Made by a program: the position numbers and the translations under genes. The notes beneath the pieces were generated by a model that had not been told where the DNA came from, did no database searches, and saw only the letters and a program-made list of their open reading frames with translations. Of a DNA stretch of 64,000 bases, positions 52,376 to 63,530 are shown piece by piece (position 1 is the first letter of the stretch; every line of letters starts with the position of its first letter). This stretch comes from Fusarium oxysporum f. sp. lycopersici 4287 (lineage: Eukaryota; Ascomycota; Sordariomycetes; Hypocreales; Nectriaceae): positions 1,209,073-1,273,072 of the forward strand of contig NC_030992.1 in the NCBI RefSeq assembly GCF_000149955.1. Reading direction: 5' to 3'.

Positions 52376-55300
52376 CTTGCGAAACCTGAAGATTTGTCCT
52401 GGAAAGGTCTGTTGTTGTGTATTTCCAAGCGATATCGCAAGAGTTAGTTGAAGCGGGGGAGGGGTAATAGCAGAATCGAAAATTGATAAGCAACAGTCTA
52501 TTCTCCTTGGGAAACCGAAAAAGACACTGGTTTTCAATGAAAGGGTGAAAGAACAGATTCTGTGATGTTTCTTCTACTTAGAAGTCATATTTTCCCACTC
52601 TTGTACACAAAAAGGCGCATATCATGAGTCGTCGATGTCCAAATTTAAATGCTGTACCTGACGATGGCGGGGCATTTTTGGGGTTCTTCAGTGACGCCAT
52701 TGACGATCTGGTCTGTAGCCTCGATTGGAGAAGAAAATGTAGAATCACAGATCCTGCAAATAATCAGGAACCAGAGTCAACAGTCCGATGGAATTAACAT
52801 CATGATCTCTTCACTTGAAGGTTGTAGTTCTTGTCGTTTTCATAAGATTTGTAGAGAGAGTTTCGAACATGCAACGCAGATGCAAGGCACAAAGTTTGAA
52901 TCTAATCAATCAATCGACCATGGGTAGCCCAAGCTGCCATGTCTTGATCGAACCTCGGATACTTTCATCATACCCTGTGGGGTCCAGTGCCATCATACCA
53001 CAGCCCATGAGCATCAGATATGACTCTTCCGTAATTCATCTTCCGAATCGGACATTATGTCCGTCATGTTCTTCTTCTTGAACTGTTCTTCCTAGACCTT
53101 CGGCTAGAAGCCGAGGTCCTGGACTCCAGTGACTATGTACCGAGATCAAGAGAGCTGCCATACGTCCGATGAATGTCCTATGTCGGCCTGCCATGGACAT
53201 TGACGGCAATAAGTTCTTGGTCGTTACAGTCCCTGCTGAAGCAATCATGGGCTGTAGCCTGCAATTAGGTGCACCGGTGACCTCCACCAACACAAGATAA
53301 GCCCGGTTCGCTTTCAGGTTCCGATGCTCAGAAAATGATAGACTGCAGCTCCGTAGCTGTTCGACGTCGAGAGACTGATATCGTATCCCGGCAACCTCTA
53401 GTTGTTATCTCATATTTGGGTTCATAACCAGTCCCTGACATTGACAACTAAAGACAAAGTTTCGAGATAACACAAAGGTGCATCATGATAGACAGACAGC
53501 CACAGATTGATTGGCAGATCTTGTTTCTGTTCAAGATATGATACTGTGTCTATTTTTGTTGAGCGTCGTCATGACCTCCTGGTATCAGCCCCTGAATCAA
53601 CTCGTAATCGTGTATCTTGAAGAACGGGAGGAAATCCGATCGCTTATGTTTTCGGTCAAGCACATGGCGGTGTCAAGGTCACAGCCATCCATGATGAACT
53701 AGGGGCCCTAGCTCTTACGGTGAGGACAAGGTGAGGAAGCTTTGAAGACAGGCCCCGTTCAACAATTTTTGTTGACCGGCGCCACCGTAATTCCAACAAT
53801 AGCAATCGCCCCCTGGTTTAAGCCCCTATGGTCTAGGTTCTAGCTCTGTCTTGTTTGAATTTGGCTGGAGAATTCCTTCTGGAATCCGAACTGTGCAACT
53901 GAAATCAGCCGCCAGCGCAGCTCAACAATCTCAGACGCGCGCGAATCCCAATATTCACACGGTCTTCAGTTTATGCACGGGTCAACCCAGGACCCAGGAG
54001 CAAGATCCAGTCTTGGTCTCGACTGTGCTTGCTCTTGGCCCTGATCAGTTCTCGTGACTTCCAGATCTTTCATCTGATAACATTGAATGCCGAATCTCTG
54101 ACGTCGGAGGTTTTCCGTGCTCTGAGCCGAGGCAATTCAAAATCTCAATCCGCAAGAAAGGGATCAAGTGATTGCCAGTAGAAAGCCCAATCGAGGTGTA
54201 GGAAACAGGACCATCTGTTTACGGAGTCCGCTCTGTCTCCCCGGCCCAAGGGGGACTTCCGGCCTTCAAGCAACCTACCGAGTTGGCGGGCTTCTAGAAG
54301 TGGACCAGGAGACTCTTGACTCCCTGTTCACTGACAGCTTTGGGGGTGTCACGGGTCCTCTCCCGCTCTTCAAGCCTTGCTCAGTGCCGCGCTCCCATAC
54401 ACTAATCGCTACCATGCCGCTTTAAGCTGTACGATCGGCGTGATCTATATACGTAGTCAGAAACGCGAGGCGGAAAGAAGTCAGCGGCTGGCTTCATTTC
54501 AAGAGGTTGTAATGATATCGCAGCCAGATTGACTAGACTAGGCCTTGCGTACTCGGGTTCCGAACTTAACAGCAAAGTGATCGACGCGTAACTATGTAAG
54601 AGGTGTCTTCAAAACAGTGTATCCAGTACACCTGGCTTCTGACCGCCCTGTTAGTGCTAGACCAACAATTGGTTCAAAGAATGGCGATCTCAAGAGCAAC
54701 AGGCACAATCCACGTGCGTCAGATCAGAGTCCCCTGCCGAGACTCGTCAGCGACCATTGGCATTTATTAGTTGTAGGCGAAAGGTTGAGTGTAAGACAGG
54801 GGGTGCTAAAGCGGCGTTGTTCTGTTTGTACTGTAGACCCTTGTCTCACCTAAAGTTACAGTACGTAGCTTCAAGCTCAACGAGTTCCACTCACGCATCT
54901 GTATCGTTGTAGTGATGGTTTTAGAGGCTGTGAGGATGGTGCCATGGCGATTCTTCCGGCGGCACATTGCGACACTCTTTGCATAGCATTGGTATGCATT
55001 GCACACAGTATCTAAAGCTGTCGTAAGTTGACGCCACTGTTCCTCTGATCTGATACTGTTATCTCTGGAGGTTTGTGATATAAAAACACTGAGCCAGGCA
55101 CAGGGTAGCTTTGTGATTGGCACCTCTAACTGGTTCCCTCAACCTCAACTCTACTCTCTGGATGTTTCCGGGCTTTGACGGCTCAAGCAAGCTATGGTTC
55201 GATAAAACAAGTGATCGAGCTGGAAATCGACTTGGAGAAGCCCCATAGTTGCCTCCTTTCCAGCCCTGGGGTGGGCCATGGACCCAATTTCTCAGCAGAA

Positions 55301-56409
55301 CGAAAGCTGGAGACGGCTACCTATCGTGAAGTTTGATGAGGAATCAGTAACGCAGTGATACCCCTCCCCATGAGCTGGCCCAAACGGTGAATGCTAAGTA
55401 CTGTACTGTAGTAGCCTGGGCTATTTCAAGGCAGTTGATTGGATCTCAACATGTATTTATTAGCAACCATTGGTGTGTTTAATGATGTGCCACTTGGATG
55501 AGGGACCTTGTTTGCACCGGGCGGCATTCGGTATTTCGTCGCCGAGTCGGGAACTGCCATGATATTATGGTATGGTCATTGCTTCGTATCCTTGCTGATT
55601 TTGGTGCTAATGCTATTCATTTGTTTGTTTGCAACGAAACGAAGAGAGATATATTTAGAGGTTTCTGATACCGTGATGTTTCGCAGCGAAAATAGCCGTT
55701 TGAAAGCTCATCAATCCTTACAGTAGAATGGATGTGCTGCAGGGTGAGAATTGTTTGACACAACCCTTCCTTCTGCTTTGGTACTATCAGAAGCAATATC
55801 AGCTTCCGACTGCACATGCTCTCCACACTCCATTACCTTTAGCGGGATCAACGCTGTAGTCGCTAAAATAAGGTGAGCTAACAGGGCGGGATCGGTACCG
55901 TACCTTCCAAGGATGTGGAGGCTGTGAGTGAGTGAGTGAGTCTTTCCTCAACCCCGTTGCTGTTTCTGTTGCTGTTGCTGTTGCTCATTCCATCCCCAGA
56001 TCACACGGGCCTCCCGGACAAGCATCCGCGCTTGCTTCACCTTGAGGTCAAGCTACCAGAGGCTCCCTCCCGCCTTCCCCCTCCTCTAGCTTATCTTACC
56101 TGGTGTCTCAGTCACACTTGGATACATAAACCCTCCTTTCCTCCCTCCGATTGAACCATCCAATTGCTTCCACTTATACCTGTGCCTGCCTGTGTCATCT
56201 ATCCATTGCATCCGTGGACCCTCCACTCTTCTCATCGCCTGATTAGACTTGGTCACCGCTATCCGTACACTGCCTTACCTTGCCTTACCAACCACACTCA
56301 ATCAGATCCATACCTACTACGCCAAACGTATAAGTAGCTGGACACGGCCAACACCTTGCTACCACCACAACAAACCTCTGCGTCTTTTGTCATATACAAC
56401 TCTATCACA
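52376..56409. other. 4-kb gene-free stretch
   Basis: The longest empty stretch of the window, between the GT8 start and the 202-aa gene. No frame above about 105 codons, none with family features, and no tRNA. 55950-56400 is C/T-rich and probably leader of the next gene. GC content is moderate, without the heavy A/T bias of repeat-induced-mutation relics, so it may be regulatory or carry non-coding transcripts. Confidence 0.4.
55923..55986. repeat. Short microsatellites: (GTGA)n and TGTTGC/TGCTGT run
   Basis: Four GTGA/GAGT tetranucleotide units followed within 25 bases by a TTGCTG hexamer-like run, upstream of the 202-aa gene. Confidence 0.7.
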
Positions 56410-57077
56410 ATGCCTAGAATCACCGCTCCCGTCTCAAAGCTCACTCGCTCTCTGGCCGAGTCTCAGCGCCATGCCGGTATCGCTCTCATGCCCAAGTATG
56501 CCGAGCTCCTTGGAGCTTCTTCAGAGCAGTCCCAGCACTCTGAGGTGAGTTTCTACTCTTCCAATTAGTCATTGCAGCTCTCCGGTACTAACAATGCTTC
56601 CAGTCCCGTGGTCTAAAGACTACCCACCGCCCTACTCCTCAGCCATCTCTTTCTGGTCGCCGAAGGCCACTGATGCAGAGCTTCCATTCTTCAACACCTC
56701 CTCGTGCTCCTGTCAACCACGTCGACAGCACAGTCTTGCCCAAGATTCACGCTACCCCCAACTTCAACGAGCCTCTCCCTCGTATGCCTCTTCTCCCTGA
56801 CAACTATGGCGCCTACCACAGCTCAATGTCCGATGCCGCCGACTTGTATAGCAAGCGGCCCGTCATCTTCGCTGTTGACCCCGATGTCGTCGTTCCCGGT
56901 GCTCCCATGGCTACCATGGATGCCGTGAACATGGACAGCGTCGACGTCAAGTTTGTTCATGAGCAGCCTGCTCAGGAAACAAAGGCAGATGACTCTGACC
57001 GAAGTACCTTTCTCAGAGACGTCTTCGGCGGAATGATCCAGGATATTCTTCCTGGACGCACGCTCAGTAAAAACTAA
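56410..57077 (+). CDS. Unknown conserved-looking 202-aa protein
   Basis: Exons 56410-56544 and 56604-57077; the intron starts GTGAGT and has a TACTAAC branch site, and splicing joins QSQHSE to SRGLKTTHRPTPQPS. Family not recognised. The N-terminus MPRITAPVSKLTRSLAESQR is a basic amphipathic helix without acids for the first 16 residues, so a mitochondrial presequence is possible. The middle is Pro/Ser-rich (SFHSSTPPRAPVNHVDSTVL). The C-terminal half is more ordered, with RPVIFAVDPDVVVPGAPMAT and a final FLRDVFGGMIQDILPGRTLS helix. The excellent splice signals, clean composition and long C/T-rich leader argue for a real, well-expressed gene. Confidence 0.85.
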
Positions 57078-57706
57078 GAATCAAGTGAAAACACGAAAGG
57101 GACGATAGGGCGGAGTCTGGTTATGCCAGCTACTCATAAAGAGAGCTGATGATTTATTAAGCGTTTCAATCTGTTTATGCGAAGCAAGATGCGGTTGCAT
57201 CAATTAATAGCCTGTTACAAGAGGCTCCTGTGGCTAAGAACCATCCTTTTTTTTTATACAACGATACACAATGATAAAGTGAAAGCCCAAGTAGCAGACT
57301 GGAATCAATACCGATCCTTTGTTATCCTTGCAACTCAAGCTTTATAACTGTGAATAATGACTATCAGATCATCGACGCATTCGTCCACAAGCCCACTGAC
57401 TCATCTCCCTGCGTTACCATATGATGACATGTGTGAAGTTGAATACCATTGGATACTATGCCAGGTTTGTGTTGATGTTTTATTGCATCTATGGTATCAT
57501 CTCTCGTAAAACACCACCACCTGTATTGCCTTGCTCTTTTTGGTCCAAACTCAACGTTCCATCCTTTTCGGCCCTTTCCTATCAATCTTTGAGTCTTCAC
57601 CAATTGTGGTACAGTACATAATCGCAAGAACGCAACTAACTATTAATCGACCAACGAAATCCATTCCCTTCCCTATAGCCCGTCCTCTTGATATTCGTGT
57701 GATTCT
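57078..57706. other. Convergent intergenic, 202-aa gene (+) and Rae1 (-)
   Basis: 629 A/T-rich bases; nothing coding seen. Confidence 0.35.
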
Positions 57707-58892
57707 TTATCGCTTCTTGAGCGAAGGTCTGGGCTTGCACTCGTCCTGGTTGACAGGGTGCAGCATCACCTTGATAGGGTAGTTCTGAGTGTTGTGCTGG
57801 TAGCCCTTGGCCCAGTCGTAGCCTACAGCATAGGCGAAGATGGAACCGTTCTTGTTGAAGGTTGTGGAAGTGATGCTGCCACCAACGTTAGGGTAGCCCT
57901 TGAGACGGTGCTTGGCGTCCTTGTCCCAGAAGTGGAATGTTCCATCGGAACCAGCAGTGCTGAATGTGCCATGGACGGGGTGGAAAGAAATATCGTTGAC
58001 GGCGTAGACATTGGTGACGCTGTTGGCTGGGGGGTCGCGATGACACTTGAAAGAGAAGTTGGAGCTGCAATGTGTTAGTCTAAGCCGGTCAAGAGATGCG
58101 TATTCGAGGGGCTTCTTACCTGGAGTCCTTGTCTTCGACGTATTGGATAGCGCAACGACCCTCGATACTACCGATAGCAAAACCAGCAGAGTCCGTAAAG
58201 CAGCTAACCACCCTGGTCTGCCACTTGAGAGGGCTCTGCAGGGTTTTGTAGAATTTGGTAGGGTTCTTGAGATCAATAACATTGATGTATCGATCGGCGG
58301 TGCCGACAACGCAGAGATTATCGCGGACGTCCATCGTATAAACTCGCTCCTGGCATTGTACGGTTGCCGCAGGTCCCTGTTGTCTAAGATCCCAGTACTT
58401 GATCGTCTTATCCCACGAGCCCGAAACCACCATGGGGTTACCATCGTTCAGGAAGAATCGACATGTTCGCACTGGCTGGTCGTGTGTGCCGATAACGACG
58501 TCCTGCTGGGAGGCAAGATCGCAGACCTTGACGTTCTTGTCGGCGCCGGCAGAGGCGACTTTTGTTCCATCCTAGAAACCCAGTTAGTTGCTATTCCGTT
58601 TCGCTCGATCATTATATCTTCGTACCTTGGAGAAGTCGCAGTTCAACACAGGTTGGCTGTGTTCGTAGGCGTGTCGGCCCTGACTCTGGCCATTGGCGGC
58701 AATCTCGTAAATGCGGACTTTGTTATCCCAACTGGAAATGGCGAGGAAGTCAGGTCCGTTTGGCGCAGGGGAGAAGGAAAGGTCGGAGATGGTATCGGTA
58801 GGGGGGTCGGAGAGCGCGACGTCTTGCTTGAGATCGCCAACAGTGTTGCTTGTCGTCGCTGCGGCCGAGGCACCGCCAAAAAGGGTCGACAT
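57707..58892 (-). CDS. RAE1: mRNA export factor Rae1/Gle2 (WD40 nucleoporin)
   Basis: 358-aa WD40 propeller that binds the GLEBS motif of Nup98-type nucleoporins and acts in mRNA export at the nuclear pore. Exons 58892-58626, 58571-58120 and 58064-57707 on the minus strand. Diagnostic features: the N-terminal MSTLFGGASA, DLSFSPAPNGPDFLAISSWD, KVRIYEI, SHDQP-type HDQPVRTCRFFLNDG, VSGSWDKTIKYWDLR, the Rae1 hallmark GFAIGSIEGRCAIQYVED, then CHRDPPANSVTNVYAVNDIS and GTFSTAGSDGTFHFWDKD. The C-terminus KPRPSLKKR is short and basic. All frames close across introns. It is divergent from the RNase MRP RNA gene, about 430 bases away. Confidence 0.95.
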
Positions 58893-59317
58893 GGTTGCGG
58901 TGTGTTGAAGGAGAGAAGTTGAAAGCCAGTCGGTGGCCCTTTTTCTGTCTTTTTGCCTTTGAGATACCACTCCTGAGACTCAAAATAAATGACTTGTGAG
59001 CGAAGCTTCCAACTGGCCAAGCGACTAATCTCAGATGAAAAACAGATCTTTAGAGGATTGATGTTTGCACTGTTGAAACTAGTTGCGCCGCGAGCTTTGT
59101 ACTGAGAATGAATAAACAGGCACGAAGGCAGCGACCCAGCCTTTCCAACGCGAAGTTGGGATTGGCCAACCCGCGTCAGACAAAAAAAGGCAGCAAGCTA
59201 AGGTACAGCCACATCTGGGAGCTCTGATTCATAGCGCCACACTTCAGCCCCATTTCGTGCATAAAAATTCAACTTGAGCTGGATACAATTTTTCTTTCTT
59301 CTTTCTTCTGTTCATCC
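58893..59317. other. Divergent promoter region, Rae1 (-) and RNase MRP RNA (+)
   Basis: 425 bases. An ATAAAAATT element at 59261-59269, about 55 bases before the predicted RNA start, is a possible TATA box for the RNA gene. Confidence 0.4.
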
Positions 59318-59782
59318 GCGCCCCTCGCTCAAAAAATCGCCATTCGAAGCTTACAAACAGAGACATTGCGATTTGTCGCAGCGTCTCGCATTCTTTCTGG
59401 CTTTGGGAGAAAGTCCCCGGACATCTTCGTTTCGACGGAGCTTGCGGAAACGCGCCGCCATAGAAGCACAGCGGCTGACTTCTGCACCCAGGCCCGCGTC
59501 CTGCACCGGCCCTGCCCTCCGCTACATCAGTTTGTTAAAGGCTCTGATTCACGTTCTCTGCCGCTATCGGTCCCCTTGGATGAAGATATGAGTCCGCTGC
59601 CGAGAGATTGGTTGGTTTCGCGACAGACGAGTCGTCTGGCAGGTTGATGGTTGGTAGACGCTTGGTGCTCGCGCGTGTGGTATCGGGTCGCAGAGGATTT
59701 GTTGTCGAGATTGATAGGTATGCGATTGCTCGGCGAAAGCTGGGTTACTCGATGGGGCTCATTCTTGATGCGAGGGGCCGGC
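59318..59782 (+). ncRNA. RNase MRP RNA
   Basis: RNA subunit of ribonuclease MRP, which cuts pre-rRNA in the nucleolus. Recognised from conserved core elements. CR-I: GGGAGAAAGTCCCCGGACA around 59405-59423, nearly the same as the human RMRP GGGGAAAGUCCCCGGAC. CR-V: GGGGCTCATTCT at 59754-59765, identical to the human core. Together AGTCCCC and GGGGCT form helix P4 with its bulged U. The ends pair: GCCCCTCGC at 59320-59328 is the exact complement of GCGAGGGGC at 59770-59778, giving a nine-base P1. ATTCGAAGCTTACAAA just inside P1 matches the yeast NME1 P3 region. Length about 460 is in the fungal range. A T6 run at 59815-59820 could be a Pol III terminator. Exact ends are estimates. Confidence 0.86.
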
Positions 59783-59814
59783 ATCCCGTTGACCTTTGGG
59801 TGACGGTCTTTTCC

Positions 59815-59820
59815 TTTTTT
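59815..59820 (+). terminator. T6 run, possible Pol III terminator of RNase MRP RNA
   Basis: TTTTTT preceded by TTTTCC, 37 bases past the P1 helix. Fits Pol III termination if this gene is Pol III transcribed, as in vertebrates; not proven for this fungus. Confidence 0.35.
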
Positions 59821-60462
59821 ACACTCTAAACTTCGCTGGAAGTTCCCCTCTTTGGGAGAGACCTGAACCTGGATGAGATGGGTTGAAGTTTTTGTGATGA
59901 TGACCAAACATAGAGTCAAGCACCGAGTCAGAAAACCTGACGTTGTGGACCACCAAATTATGTCAACTGAAAAACTTCAAACTTCTCGTTTAGGGGACGG
60001 GTGTCGATGCCAAGATAGATAGTAGCTGCCACTTTGACTGTTGATCTTTTGATGTGATATTGAACTTAATCTAGGTTGCGAGGCCTTTTGTCTTCTGTTC
60101 AACGGAGCCGACCTACCATCCTTTCTTATGGACGGTTTGCAAAGAAATCCACTTAAAAAATCTTTCATACTCCCTCCGTATGTTCGACTGAACAATGTAT
60201 TGAGGCTGGGATAACGACCTAAGAGATTTTTTTCATGATCTTCTAGTCTACGTCTTGGTAGCCTTCGATGCCGTCTTCAAGCGTCATATATTCATTAAAG
60301 GTGCCTACCGATGAGGCACTCAAGATACTACCCTGTTTTCCTTCTAGCTCTGACGATCCGTCTATACAACGCCGATATCTAAGGACGGGTTGCTGCCCAC
60401 GTATATGTTCTAGTTCTATTTATCCAACTTTGTCTGGTCTGACACATTCTATCTCGCTTGAT
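59821..60462. other. Convergent intergenic
   Basis: 642 bases between the RNA gene (+) and the THEM6-like gene (-). No gene seen. Confidence 0.35.
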
Positions 60463-61553
60463 TTAGGGTGTGAATTTGCCAAGAGCGCCTTCATTGCCTC
60501 CATCAAACAAGTCATGCAAGTTATCGAGCTCCTGGAAGTGCTTTGCGTACTCCATACCCTTACGTCGCTGCGCCTCAACACGTCGCCAATCCCATTCTCC
60601 AGGGACATCCAAGTCCACATCTGAGACATCAGCAGAAAGATCGCCGAGTTGCTGTTCACCAGATGTCCAACCTCCAGGTCGCTCAGGTAGCAGACCAGAG
60701 GCGCCGCCAAGCATGATAGCTGGGTTCACAGTAAAGCGACCCAACTTGAAAACGTACTTGCTTATGGCTGTAGCATAGATCTTCTTCTCCCATCCACCGG
60801 CAGCATCTTGAGGGCCTCGCGCAGAAACCTTCTTGAACGTGGGGTCAAGCCATGATGTTGGCTTAGCAGCTCCCTTGGGGATGTAATGTGTCACGATGTA
60901 TAACCACTTGCGGTCCCAGCATAGAATGCGACTCCACATCTCGAAGCTTTTATACGCAGGGATCTCGCGCTTGAAGCTGCACTCGACAGCACCAAGTATG
61001 ATGCTCATCTGGCCCTTGATAGGCTTATCGGTCTTGGGGTCTAGGACAATCTTCGTCTTGGTGTTTTGGGCGAGTGTAATATAGGATGCGCGGCAGAGAT
61101 ATGTAACAAGGTGAGATCGTGAGACGTCGAGATCGGCGAAATAGGTCGAATTAGACTTGTGTAAGTTGTAGTCGATCTCGAGAAGAGGGGCGTGGGTGGT
61201 AGAGATCATGGGTTTGAAGAGGGCTTCGGGTCCAAGATTTGGCGATTTGCGCCAGAAGGTATGGTAGAAGATCACGTAGAAGACTCGGTACTATAGAGTG
61301 TCAGGGTGTTATACTAAAGCCAGAAGAGACCATCGAGACTTACAGTCCAAGCAAAGGGCATGCTCTTCCAGTTGAACACAACGAACAACAGCAACAGGAT
61401 CCGCGACGTCCGGCCAGGTCCTGTAAGGAAAGCCTTAATCAGAGGACCCCAATTGATCCGATAGGCAGCATATCCAGCAGAACCTAGAGCGAGAGGCATG
61501 ATGACAGGAACCACATGGGAAAGCCCAAACATTTTCTTATTTGCGCCAGCCAT
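60463..61553 (-). CDS. THEM6-like hotdog/thioesterase-fold membrane protein
   Basis: 345 aa, exons 61553-61344 and 61290-60463 with a 53-base GTAAGT intron. The N-terminus has two hydrophobic segments, VVPVIMPLALGSAGYAAY and RILLLLFVVFNW, so it is probably membrane anchored. The core after MISTTHAPLLEIDYNLHKSN, then STYFADLDVSRSHLVTYL resembles the 4-hydroxybenzoyl-CoA-thioesterase-like hotdog fold of THEM6 proteins (the human motif is likewise Asp followed by HMNN-type residues). Fungal members of this group are often labelled capsule polysaccharide biosynthesis protein, a name with little support. No enzymatic activity is established for the group. The C-terminal WDWRRVEAQRRKGMEYAKHF is a charged helix. 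Start at 61553 gives the first hydrophobic anchor. Confidence 0.75.
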
Positions 61554-62220
61554 GATGAGCGATTGTGGTGTTTGCGATAACCCTGAGGGATGAAAGGATG
61601 GGATTCAGTCGGTACTTGTCTCAACCGATTGCGGTTAATAAAAACCCGCGCTATCTCGTGCGACGGTGACTTGCCAATCAAGGAAGCCTGTGACGAACGC
61701 CGAGGATGCCGTAGGTAGTGAGTGTCCAAGGCCCTGAGGTTAATTGCCCCTTGAAAAGTTCAAAGCTCTTTTGTGAGATATGCCACTATCGATTAGTGAA
61801 GGAGCCGAGGCACGGAGTTTTGGTGGGAACGCGACTCGGCTGAGTTGTGTAAGCAACGAGAGTGTTGAGAAGAATCAACAACAAATTGAATCATTTTCTA
61901 CCAGAGAATAACAGGCAGAGGAAGGGAACAAAAGAGCATTATAACAAGGAGATCTCGCCAGATTTATGCTGGCTTCCTTACGACATTGCATGCTGACTCG
62001 GTGAGCATTCATTATGCAAGATACTGCAAGATACGGAATCTGACAGTGACCTTATCCATTTTTCACACGTCAGCTTACCGCACAGAGAAGCAGGGTTTCT
62101 ATTAGGAGCACTTGTCTTGAATAGCATCACATCAGCCAACTCGAAGGTTATATGGATAAAAAGATAAAAGTTGCTTGGATTGCAAAAAGAGGAAATACGG
62201 TGGAATCTAACCACCTGCAA
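61554..62220. other. Intergenic: THEM6-like promoter and tRNA 3' flank
   Basis: 667 bases. The minus-strand T5 at 62184-62188, about 33 bases past the tRNA, could end Pol III transcription. Otherwise nothing seen. Confidence 0.35.
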
Positions 62221-62310
62221 TGGACGAACAGGGAATCGAACCCTGGACCACTCCCAGATTATTCGGTCGAATCATGCTAAGGGAGTATTATACCACTAAA
62301 CCATTCGCCC
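62221..62310 (-). tRNA. tRNA-Ala (anticodon AGC) with an 18-base intron
   Basis: Minus-strand cloverleaf. Acceptor GGGCGAA pairs with TTCGTCC, including a G-U at the third pair, the alanine identity element. A-box TGGTTTAGTGG, B-box GGTTCGATTCC, T stem CAGGG/CCCTG, discriminator A. The anticodon stem CTCCC/GGGAG encloses the loop TTAGCAT with anticodon AGC (62276-62278), the same stem-loop as yeast tRNA-Ala. An 18-base intron (62257-62274) sits after position 37, the canonical place. The intron contains ATTCG and CGAAT, which can form a small hairpin. Confidence 0.95.
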
Positions 62311-62492
62311 GGTTATTTGATGAGAGCTTAGTTGCAAGTTTGGACCTATGGAGTTTATCCATGAACCTGTGAATTAGATGCTATGAACAAGATGATGGTG
62401 CAAGATCACACAGTTCTAAAGTTGGTTTGTCTACTGAATCTGATCCTTATGTTTAAAGTTTATACCCCTCTTTATTCTATACTTTTAAGTGC

Positions 62493-63530
62493 TTATAGCG
62501 ACTTCTCAACCTCATCAACAGCACCAATGACTCCTTTCCACTTCGCCCACTCAGCATCACCACCGGGAATACCACCCACGAGCGGCAACCTCGTACCGTC
62601 TGTGTCTCCAAAGCCTCTCAGTCTGCTAATAGCATCCTTGATACCCACAGTACCAAACTTGACCACAAGCTCCTCCATTGAGCTAACCTTGAACTGGAGT
62701 AGTCTTCGCTCCTGGATCTCGGCATCTGTAGGCTGGGTCTTGGACGACAGCTCGAAGAGTCGCACCAGTGACTTGGGGAAAAAGCCCGCTGAGCCATCAA
62801 TAGCGCCGGCAAAGCCAACTGAGATAACAGGTAGGAGCTGTTGGCCGAGGCCTGTGAAACAGTGGAAGTGGGTGTGATCGATGGATGGGTTGGAAGCAAC
62901 CTGCGCAGCTACGGAGACATCTCCATGAGAGAGCTTGCAACCGACAATGTTAGAGTGCTTTGCAAGTGTGGCATATGTCGAAGGTGCAACTCTGACGTTG
63001 TTTGAGACTCCGGGGTAATGGTAGCTGAGCAATCTGGTTAGTCCGGGGTTTTGGTATAATTAGATCGAGACGACTTACATCATGACAGGAATGGGACTTT
63101 GGTCAGCAACAGCAGTGAACCATTGGATGATACCCTCTTGTGTAACTGCACCGGCATTGTACCCAGGAACAAGACACAATCCCCATTGGGAACCCGACTT
63201 TTGAGCATCCTTGAGTTGTTCAACAGTCTCTTCAACGCTGTTTGTCGCTGTGCCCGCAATGATAGGGTAATCCTTGAAACCCTCCTTCTCGAGACCAGCC
63301 TTGATACCGCTGAGAATGGCGTGGCGATCTCTAGGGTGAATATGAACAGCTTCGCCTGTGCTACCGAGAACGACTAGACCCTTGATTCCATTCTTGGCCA
63401 GGTAGACAGAATGAGCGACCTGTGTTTCAATATCGATGGGAGGGGTAATAGCGTTGTAGTTGGAAGTCTTCTTAGAAGCGAAGAACGTGGGAACGGGCAC
63501 GTAGATACCCTTGGGCGGAGGAGCAGACAT
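62493..63530 (-). CDS. DapA-family aldolase (dihydrodipicolinate synthase-like)
   Basis: Class I, Schiff-base aldolase/lyase with TIM barrel, 327 aa, exons 63530-63079 and 63024-62493 (53-base GTAAGT intron with a GACTAAC branch site). Motifs: GLVVLGSTGEAVHIHPRDR for the pyruvate-carboxylate loop, PIPVMIYHYPG with the catalytic Tyr formed at the splice junction, and the Schiff-base Lys in NIVGCKLSHGD. Fungi make lysine by the aminoadipate route, so a true DHDPS role is unlikely; known fungal members are 2-keto-3-deoxy-L-galactonate aldolase (pectin sugar breakdown) and 4-hydroxy-2-oxoglutarate aldolase-like enzymes. I cannot choose between these. No galacturonate reductase or dehydratase gene is next to it in this window. 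Confidence 0.9.

Noticed and set aside
59366..59647. 93-codon open frame and an overlapping 73-codon frame read as protein genes
   Set aside because: No ATG at the first frame's start, and the sequence carries RNase MRP core elements that explain the conservation-like look.
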